Origin: Microvelia longipes
Lineage: Eukaryota > Arthropoda > Insecta > Hemiptera > Veliidae
Direction: 5' to 3'
Assembly: GCA_018340805.1 (NCBI GenBank)
Contig: JACMZG010001913.1
Span: 10,148,860 to 10,212,859 of the forward strand
Length of the DNA stretch: 64,000 nt
Below the pieces are notes generated by a model. That model was not told the origin of the DNA and did no database searches. It worked only from the letters and a program-made list of their open reading frames with translations. Both the position numbers and the translations under genes were made by a program. Shown here one piece after another: positions 56,348 to 64,000 of the stretch; the first letter of the stretch is position 1, and every line of letters starts with the position of its first letter.

Positions 56348-56417
56348 TGTACTAAGTTTTTACTCAATCGGTTCATTTTCTGAATTTGTTACAATTTGTT
56401 TTAAAAACGTACACAAA

Positions 56418-56423
<6 letters not shown>

Positions 56424-56450
<27 letters not shown>

Positions 56451-56757
56451 TTATTTCCATATTTACAATAAATTATTAAGCAACATAAACAAATAAATAC
56501 ATTAAACACGACGGTTAAATATATATAGATCTTAAGATTAAATATTTATGAACCATTGACACCGTCAATCAAAAACTGGTGACCATTCTGCTGCTGTGAT
56601 AAATTACAGGAATCTTTCCACTTTTAAGGCAGAGAGCCCTGTGTTGTGGAATGATTGTCTGTGTACTTTACTCAACAAAACATCTATTCAAACCATGTAT
56701 AGAATTTTTATACCATGTGATTTATATTTGTGAACTAAATAAAAATTTTTGTTTATA
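56424..56757 (-). mobile_element. LINE 3' region copy, in element R
   Basis: Minus-strand match to 28,410-28,735: T-run (A-tail), TTATTAAGCAACATAAAC, CCATTGACACCGTCAATC and CACAACACAGGGC-type blocks on the opposite strand. No coding part retained. Confidence 0.85.
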
Positions 56758-56960
56758 GAAAAATATCGTTTTTATCTTTCGATAAAAACTTGAACTAGTG
56801 CTGATAATGAGATGAAACTTGGCGCACATATTTGTCTTAAACATAGCAACATGCGAGCCGAGTTCCAATCTGATCGCATCATTTTTCTGTGTTGATTTGA
56901 ATATTTTAAAGTTGATGATTCATAAACAGCTGGTAAAAAATTAAAACGAGCCATAAATAT

Positions 56961-57716
56961 CAGTATTACTAATAATTTATTTAAGATTATACTTATTAGG
57001 TATTTCATAAAAATGTTTAATACTTAATATTATATAGTATTTTTAAATCGTATTATAATTCATAGAAAATATTATTATAAACAATAATCAAGTTGGCCAT
57101 AGAAACCGAAAGTAATTAACCTGCAACATAATAACCTCAATTTGTTCATTTTTCCTCCTAAGGTGTTTTGACTTTTTCGCCATTATATTTAAATGGTAAA
57201 TAATTTATAATTTATTTAAATTATTTAATAATTTATTTAATAACGGTAAATAATTTATTTTTTACGTGGTAGAGTATTACCAAAAGAAAATTCCCGAACT
57301 GATTTAAAATATTTTGTCGACAGTGTTGGTAAAATCAAAGGTTGCAGCCTTAAGTAGATAAATAAAATTATACTTATGGTTTAACTGGTGAGCGATGTTA
57401 AATAATGATCGGCTAAAAGAACGACTGAAGCGCTGACTCAGCAACTTAATTTAGGTTTCAAACGACTGTAAGCTTCATAAATGGCTTATTTAGAAGCCGT
57501 TCATTTATTATTTTGTGCGAAAGCCCAAAAAAAAAAAAAAAATGACAAAATTATAAAAGGAACTGCTTATATGTCGCCAAAAAAAGTATTAAAAAAAGTC
57601 AGAGTTCCCACCAAGAAGACATTGAATTACGAACTAACTAAAAAAGAACAAATAATACTAAAAATTTAATACGGCTTGTAAAGTTATCAATTAAAATATC
57701 GAACAAAATTAAAGAA
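56961..57716. other. No gene identified
   Basis: The frame at 57,481-57,669 has an A-homopolymer and many Lys codons but no homologue I recognise. AAATAATTTATTTAA-type direct repeats at 57,195-57,265. Confidence 0.35.
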
Positions 57717-58184
57717 AATTCTGGCGCGGTGGTCCGCATGTCGGGCGAATTTCCTTTGGATGCGTGTTTCCGTGCTTTTTACATTATATAAGTTTACAAC
57801 TACTAAATAAATAATTCCGGCGCGGTGGTCCGCTGTCGGGCGAATTTCATTTAAAATTAGTGTTTCTGTATTTTCCAAAGGAAATGCGCTAAAACCTTTA
57901 AAGATAACTGACTAAGCTTAAAGATAAGTAACTAAGCTTTAAACTAGTGCAAATAATAGTGCGTACTTCTAATTTTAGAGGCATAGTTTTGTACAACAAA
58001 TGGATTATTATGCGCATTTCCTTTGGAAAATACAGAAACACGAATTCTAAATGAAATTCGCCCGACAGCGGACCACCGCGCCGGAATTATTTATTTAGTA
58101 GTTGTAAACTTAAATAATGTAAAAAGCACGGAAACACGCATCCAAAGGAAATTCGCCCAACATGCGGACCACCGCGCCAGAATT
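57717..58184. mobile_element. MITE V, full length with doubled termini
   Basis: AATTCTGGCGCGGTGGTCC at the left and GGACCACCGCGCCAGAATT at the right. A second, inner pair of the same terminus lies ~100 bp inside each end (57,816 and about 58,085). Spacer TTACATTATATAAGTTTAC occurs on both sides. Short frames in both arms are mirror shadows. Confidence 0.85.
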
Positions 58185-58229
58185 ATTTTAGTTGTAAACT
58201 ATATTAGGTAAAAACACGATAAAAAATTA

Positions 58230-58978
<749 letters not shown>

Positions 58979-59009
58979 AAATTTTTTAACATACTCACAT
59001 TAAATTGTA

Positions 59010-59360
59010 AACCCGTCCCTAGATAATATATTCTTCGTTTGCCATTAAACAATAGCTGGGTTGTGTTTTTATTAATATTGTTTAAAATGAATATTCTTAG
59101 ATTGTTCATTCCATGATTTTCCTGGTAATTGAATTCTAATGGGTTTCCGGTACGTCTTTATACCCGGTTTCTCCTCGGACCTTTATAACCTTGCTTATTT
59201 CCCAGTAGGGTATAGTCTTGGAAAGGGTCAACCCTTTCAAAGCTCTTTTCATTGGGAATTATTAAATTTTAAATAAAAATTAAATAGAACGGGCACAAGG
59301 GTTGCTCCTTGTGGCACAGTATTTCCTCGCCAATTCTTTAGGATGTTGTTAATATTTAGA
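59010..59360 (-). pseudogene. Relic of a LINE reverse transcriptase
   Basis: On the minus strand, about 59,340-59,280 reads NWRGNTVPQGATLVPVLF then NFYL, which fits RT motif 4 of non-LTR elements (VPQG..L.P.LF..Y). The frame then collapses into stops. Too short and decayed to assign a clade. Confidence 0.6.
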
Positions 59361-59361
59361 T

Positions 59362-59739
59362 AATTCTGGTGCGGAGATTCGCAAGCCGAGCGAATTTTCT
59401 TCTAAATACGTCCTTTTTTGCTTATTAATCCAATTTTTGCCTAATTTTTTGGTATATATTTATTAACCTGAGCAGTAACTTCATAACTTGTTATTTATTT
59501 TTTTAAATTTTGAAATAAAATACGCATATTTTATTTTATAAATTATAAACTACACAACACAGCAGTATTTGCACTAATTTAAAGCTCAGTTTATGTTGAT
59601 TTTTAGTACATTTTATTTGAAGAATCCAAAATACTAACAAAGTTGCGACGCTACTGCTTAGGTTAATAAATATAAACCGGAAAATTAAGCAAAAATTGGA
59701 AGAAAATTTTCTCGGCTTGCGGACCTCCGAGCTAAAATT
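59362..59739. mobile_element. MITE V, divergent subfamily
   Basis: Ends AATTCTGGTGCGGAGATTCG and CGGACCTCCGAGCTAAAATT. GCAAGCCGAGCGAATTTTCT is mirrored at the right end. Inner GCTTATTAATCCAATTTTTG is mirrored by CAAAAATTGG. Confidence 0.8.
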
Positions 59740-60115
59740 ATTTTAAAGTTATTAACGTAATATAAAGTTTTGCAAAACGCATTTTTCATACATGCTTACA
59801 AATTGTAAGTGCATATGATACTTTGTCTTTAGCGATTTTTAGACCGCAAGATTAGGTAGGTTTGCTAGAAATAGCAACTATATGCAGCTCCCTCTGTCCT
59901 CACAACTAAGTTGTGAGGATTCTTGTTTCTAAGGGTTTACAGTAGGGAGCCTCTAAGGGCCTAAAGTCCCTACAGCACTGCTTATTTGTCACTTCTCTAT
60001 ACGCCACTTGCCTTTATGGCTTGTTTTCTTATCGAGTTTCCTTTGGGAATCAAATTCGCTGATGGATAGGCGTCATGGCGGAAGTCAACCTCGGACACGA
60101 CACAAACCGTTTCGC
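59740..60115. other. No gene identified
   Basis: A hairpin CCTCACAACTAAGTTGTGAGG at 59,899-59,919. No coding signal. Confidence 0.4.
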
Positions 60116-60148
60116 AAGACTTTATATATATATATATATATATATTAG

Positions 60149-60182
<34 letters not shown>

Positions 60183-60183
60183 C
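60116..60183. repeat. (TA)n microsatellite at SINE 3' end
   Basis: TA tract directly at the 3' (tail) end of the SINE copy at 60,184. Confidence 0.9.
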
Positions 60184-60414
60184 TAATAATGCCCTTTAGA
60201 GCCTTGCGGCTCATCAGGGTTAAACCCTGCGGGAACACCTCGGGTGGTAGTCAACCGTTACGCTCAATGGAATTCAAAAAGTTGGCGATAATTATCCAAA
60301 CAATAATCTTCTATAAACTGAGAGCGTAACCTGGGATGCGAACCCAGACCTCCGTGGGTGTCAAAGTTCAGTGTAAAGACTAACGCCTTTAACGACCTCG
60401 GCCACGGAGGCGGC
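60184..60414 (-). mobile_element. tRNA-derived SINE L, copy 2
   Basis: Minus strand: starts GCCTCCGTGGCCGAGG, with a tRNA-Leu/Ser-like A box (TGGCCGAGGTCGTTAAAGGCG minus one end base) and B box GGTTCGCATCCC. The body includes CGCTCTCAGTTTATAG, CGCCAACTTTTTGAATTCC and GAGCCGCAAGGCTCTAAAG. The tail ends GGGCATTATTA and runs into (TA)n. Related to 25,125. Confidence 0.85.
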
Positions 60415-60416
60415 TT

Positions 60417-60505
<89 letters not shown>
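60415..60505. repeat. (TA)n microsatellite between two SINEs
   Basis: TA tract between the 5' end of copy 2 and the 3' end of copy 3. Confidence 0.95.
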
Positions 60506-60507
<2 letters not shown>

Positions 60508-60737
60508 ATGCCCGTTTAGAGCCTTGCGGCTCATCAGGGTTAAACCTGCGGGAACCACCCTCGGTGGTAGTAGCAACCGTTACGCTCAATGTGAATTCTA
60601 AAGTTGGCGATATTTTATCCAAACAATAATTAATTCTATAAAACTGAGAGCGTAACCTGGGATGCGAACCCGACTCCGTGGGTGTCAAAGTTCAGTGTAA
60701 AGACTAACGCCTTAACGACCTCGGCCACGGAGGCGGC
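60506..60737 (-). mobile_element. tRNA-derived SINE L, copy 3
   Basis: Nearly identical to copy 2 apart from small indels, same orientation, also flanked by TA tracts. A tandem duplication of SINE plus TA tract is as likely as two insertions. Confidence 0.85.
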
Positions 60738-60747
60738 TTTATATATT

Positions 60748-60829
<82 letters not shown>

Positions 60830-61088
60830 TATTATATATATATAGTATATATAATTATATAATATTACTATTGTTGCAAAACGTATGTTTGATTAAAAAA
60901 TTATTAATCCGTTTGAGAGATTGAGTTTTACAAGAAGTGTCTAGAACTACACACACACACACACACACATATATATTTATTATTATAAAGTTGTTGCAAA
61001 ACGTATGTTGATTAAAAAATATTAATCCGTTTGAGAGATTGAGTGTTTACAAAAGAGTGTAGAAATACACACACACACACACACACAC

Positions 61089-61129
<41 letters not shown>

Positions 61130-61133
61130 ATTA

Positions 61134-61189
<56 letters not shown>

Positions 61190-61195
61190 GCTATG
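60738..61195. repeat. TA/CA tracts with two repeat S ends
   Basis: TA tract 60,738-60,855. Then GTTGCAAAACGTATGTTTG, TAATCCGTTTGAGAGATTG, (AC)n and TA, the whole block occurring twice (60,873-60,980 and 60,991-61,190). Confidence 0.85.
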
Positions 61196-61430
61196 CCTGA
61201 AAGGGTGACCATTCGGAATATAACGAATATACTAGTAATATTTACTACTTGTTTTATTGATGTTTCAGGTAGGTAATTTGACACTTGTTAGTTCTTTGCA
61301 ATAAAAAGTGTAAGTTTAACTATTAAATTATATTTTTATTTCACTATACATATTATAAATGTAATCACAGCTACACTTATAGACATAATAAGTTATTTAT
61401 TACAATTAATTAATTAAAATTATGATTATA
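61196..61430. other. No gene identified
   Basis: Unique AT-rich sequence; no features. Confidence 0.35.
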
Positions 61431-61790
61431 TTAGGTGCACCCCCGTATGAGTTGCTCGTGTGCGGGAGTGGTCGTAAGTATATGATATAATAGGTGGATC
61501 CCCGTATGAGTTACTCGTGTGCGGGAGTGGTCGCAAGTATATGATATATTAGGTGCGCCCCTGTATGAGATACTCGTGTGCGGAGTAGTCCGAAGTATTG
61601 ATATAATAGGTGCACTCTGTAATGATTTACCTCGTGTGCGGGAGTGGTCGCAAGTATATGATACTATAGTGACCCCGTATAAGTTACTCTGTGTGCGGAG
61701 TGGTCGAAAGTATATGATATATAGGTGCACCTCTGTATGATTTTCGTAGTGCGGAGTGGTCGCAAGTTATTTGATATAGTATATGTTGTT
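61431..61790. repeat. 59-bp minisatellite, 6 units
   Basis: TAGGTGCACCCCCGTATGAG, TTGCTCGTGTGCGGGAGTGG, TCGTAAGTATATGATATAA. Units drift by small indels to the right. Frames on both strands are repeat artefacts. Confidence 0.92.
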
Positions 61791-61949
61791 TTTGAGGTCT
61801 GGAATCCAATAAAACTAGCTCTGAGTCTATAAGACCCCTCAAAGTACTCAAAGCTAGGTTTCTCAAATTCGACTTTTGGTACTGGCAATACATTTTTATC
61901 GTCGTATTTACCCACAAAACAATTCACGCTGGGCGAATTTTGTTTGCTA
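61791..61949. other. Spacer between two minisatellites
   Basis: Unique; includes TGGAATCCAATAAAACTAG. No gene. Confidence 0.4.
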
Positions 61950-62640
61950 TATAGGCTTTCTTGAACCTAACTTGAATACAAAGAGGGATGATAGTGACTC
62001 TCGTTACGCCTTGCTAGATGATAGTACTCTCGTTACGCTCTTGCTACAGAACCCTAACTTGAATACAAATAGGGATGATAGTGACTCTCGTTACACTCTT
62101 GCTACAGAACCCTAACTTGAATACAAATAGGGATGATAGTGACTCCTCGTTACGCCTCTTGCTACAGAACCTAACTTGATACAAATAGGATGATAGTGAC
62201 TATCGTTACAACTCTTGCTACAGAACCCTAACTTAATACAAAATAGGATGATAGTGACTCTCGTTACACTTTGCTTACAGAACCCTAATTGAATACAAAT
62301 AGGGATGATAGTGACTCTCGTTACCTCTTTGCTACAAACCCTAACTTGAAGCAAACAGGATGATAGTGACTCTCGTTACACTCTTGCTACAGAACCCTAA
62401 CTTGAAAGCAAAGAGGGATGATAGTGACTCTCGTTACGCTCTTGCTACAGAACCCTAACTTGAAAGCAAAGAGGGATGATAGTGACTCTCGTTACGCTCT
62501 TGCTACAGAACCCTAACTTGAAAGCAAAGAGGGATGATAGTGACTCTCGTTACCTCTTGCTACAGAAGCCTAACTTGAATACAAAGAGGGATGATAGTGA
62601 CTCTCGTTACGTTGGTGCTCTAGAACGCAGAACTTAACTT
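61950..62640. repeat. 58-bp minisatellite, ~11 units
   Basis: CCTAACTTGAATACAAATAG, GGATGATAGTGACTCTCG, TTACGCTCTTGCTACAGAAC. The right units switch from GAATACAAATAGG to GAAAGCAAAGAGG, a local subfamily. Confidence 0.95.
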
Positions 62641-64000
62641 AACTTAACTTGAAAGCAAAAAAACTGCTATGGTGGCGCTCCATAGCGCTTTATGGAGGCT
62701 CAGAGTATTATTCGGACTTTGACGCAAAGTATTATTGTTTGCCTACATCGTGAAGTACTATTTAATAACTACTTATAAGATTTTATATCAGATTTATGTA
62801 TTTTACGTTTATGAAGTATTGATAATATTTTTATTACAACTTTACCACTTTCTTTCGTCTCCATAGCAACGGTATTTCTTTACGGTTTAGAACATAATAA
62901 AACATTACGTGATATGGAATTTCCCAGAAATGTTTCTCTCTTCCATTTTCGTTTTCAGGGTTTGTAGTTCAGTCGTGTAGATTTTTTTTTTACTTTTGTT
63001 TAAAAAAAAGGCAGTGTTATTACACTTTAGGGACAAATATAAAATTTCAGTGGATAGAAAGTAGAAAAAAATCCCAATAGAGTTTGGAAAAGAATTGATG
63101 TGTAACAATATCAGCCTAATCATTTTCCATCTCTGGGATGTCCCCTCATCTCATCCATTTGTAACGTTTCTCTACCACTCCACTGTTTCTTTGTCACAGT
63201 GTCACACGTGTAAGTTAGTGACAATTCACTTTTTTTTACCTCAAAATACGATTTTTACATTACCTCCCCCTAATAACGTAGATATAAAGAAAAAGTTAAT
63301 ATGTGTTGCCGAAACATAATCTTAATTTAATAATTTTTGTTTTTAAGAAGTCCTTTGACACGTTCACTGCGGATGTCGACACGTTGTCGCGCATTTAAGT
63401 TCTATCCAGGTGCAGAGGTCGACACATAGTCGCACCCTTCCAATAGTATTTCAATGCAGCCTCAAGAAGCCCAGCACAGAGAAAGGGTCAGTCTACCTGT
63501 GTACCCGAGTGATTTTAATTTTACAGTCTGTCAGTATGTGGGTCTATCTTGGGAGCTTCCAGTGTTCCCATGCTAGAGTTGAGTGTCAGTTTTTTGACCT
63601 TGCGGTTCATCTGGGCATGCCTTCTTACACAAAAATATTCCTCTCGCTGTCGTCTGTGCTTTAGCATTGACGACAGAATGGATGTTTCATATGTAATAGA
63701 TCATAAATAAATCAACCTACTTAAATAAATTAAAATTTAGTTGGTCGAAACTCTTTTTATAATCTACTATTAAAATCTGACATTTTTGTCCAGGTTATGG
63801 TTTTAGATTTTGTAAGTATGGACACTACCGACACAAAAGAACCCACAAAGTCTTACCATTCAGCCATTTTATGATTTTTATGTTATTATTAAGTCTATTT
63901 TCTAAAGTTCTCCACGTCACAAACAGAAAAGCAAGTTATGCGAAAGTTTCAAACATAAAGCAGCTGTTAAGTTAGGTGGACCGCTGAGATCCTTGTAGTG
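62641..64000. other. No gene identified
   Basis: Short frames (63,095-63,319; 63,410-63,664) show no family signature. A repeated GTCGACAC.T.GTCGC motif lies at 63,375 and 63,418. Confidence 0.35.

Larger units (their letters stand above)
55965..56960 (+). mobile_element. Element R, with (TA)n and a LINE inside
   Basis: AAAATCGGGCATGGGGTATC, ATCGGATTCGCTACGCTCATC and GCATCCGTTTCATTCTCAACCC match the R end. R continues after the insertions with ACTAGTGCTGATAATGAGATG and CAATCTGATCGCATCATTTTT. The minisatellite site has two diverged units. Confidence 0.65.

Noticed and set aside
60184..60260. CTGATGAGCCGCAAGGCTC in SINE L (minus strand)
   Set aside because: The hairpin is real, but the required GAAA is replaced by TCTAAAG, so it is not a hammerhead.
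60340..60414. tRNA gene with Leu/Ser-like A box
   Set aside because: Occurs as part of a repeated ~230-bp unit with a SINE body and tail.
63360..63480. GTCGACAC..GTCGC repeated motif as an operator or transposon end
   Set aside because: Only two short copies; no inverted repeat, duplication or neighbouring gene supports it.

Overview
The window looks like nuclear DNA from an arthropod, most likely an insect. It is AT-rich, has long introns with GT..AG boundaries, and is packed with non-autonomous transposons, fold-back elements, minisatellites and (TA)n tracts. The one protein-coding gene I can name with confidence is a minus-strand homologue of Drosophila rolling stone (rost), a multi-pass membrane protein. 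I can read it as five coding exons (50,921 down to 33,943) with all four splice phases in register, giving a 268-residue protein. A second real-looking coding exon, of unknown identity, lies on the minus strand at 1,018-1,549. A few further exon candidates are weaker.

Layout. 0-14 kb: the 3' end of an unrecognised gene, then nested fold-back elements and MITEs. 14.75-18.87 kb: a 4.1-kb satellite of 56-bp dimers. 19-28.7 kb: MITEs with 8-bp target duplications, one of them split by a tRNA-derived SINE, a broken Crypton-type tyrosine recombinase, and a 5'-truncated non-LTR retrotransposon. 29-33 kb: a second SINE, (TA)n tracts, a 66-bp pyrimidine-rich satellite and a fold-back element. 33.9-50.9 kb: rolling stone, whose ~9.7-kb third intron holds a 79-bp satellite, a 1,000-base assembly gap and an unrelated exon-like island. 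52.6-55.8 kb: a chain of alternating palindromes with a 1,020-bp period. 56-64 kb: more MITEs, SINEs, (TA)n tracts and two minisatellites.

The most interesting signal is a set of short palindromic retroelements. Each carries one or two motifs with the complete hammerhead-ribozyme layout: CUGANGA, one extra nucleotide, a hairpin, GAAA, a short helix III, UH, and a closing helix I. Fifteen copies with an intact core occur in at least six sequence-diverged families, with three or four more degenerate copies. Helix II is kept by different base pairs in different families. Helix III is in most families a self-complementary 4-8-mer, as expected for ribozymes that work as dimers. Three insertions have 12-13-bp target duplications. 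A box reading close to GTGGAGAGACTT follows the ribozyme at a roughly fixed distance in most families. The best known relatives are the hammerhead ribozymes of Penelope-like retroelements.

A second theme is an ~0.86-kb element family, called R here, that carries a private minisatellite at a fixed internal position. It hosts all three copies of the truncated LINE family. I see no bacterial, viral or CRISPR content.
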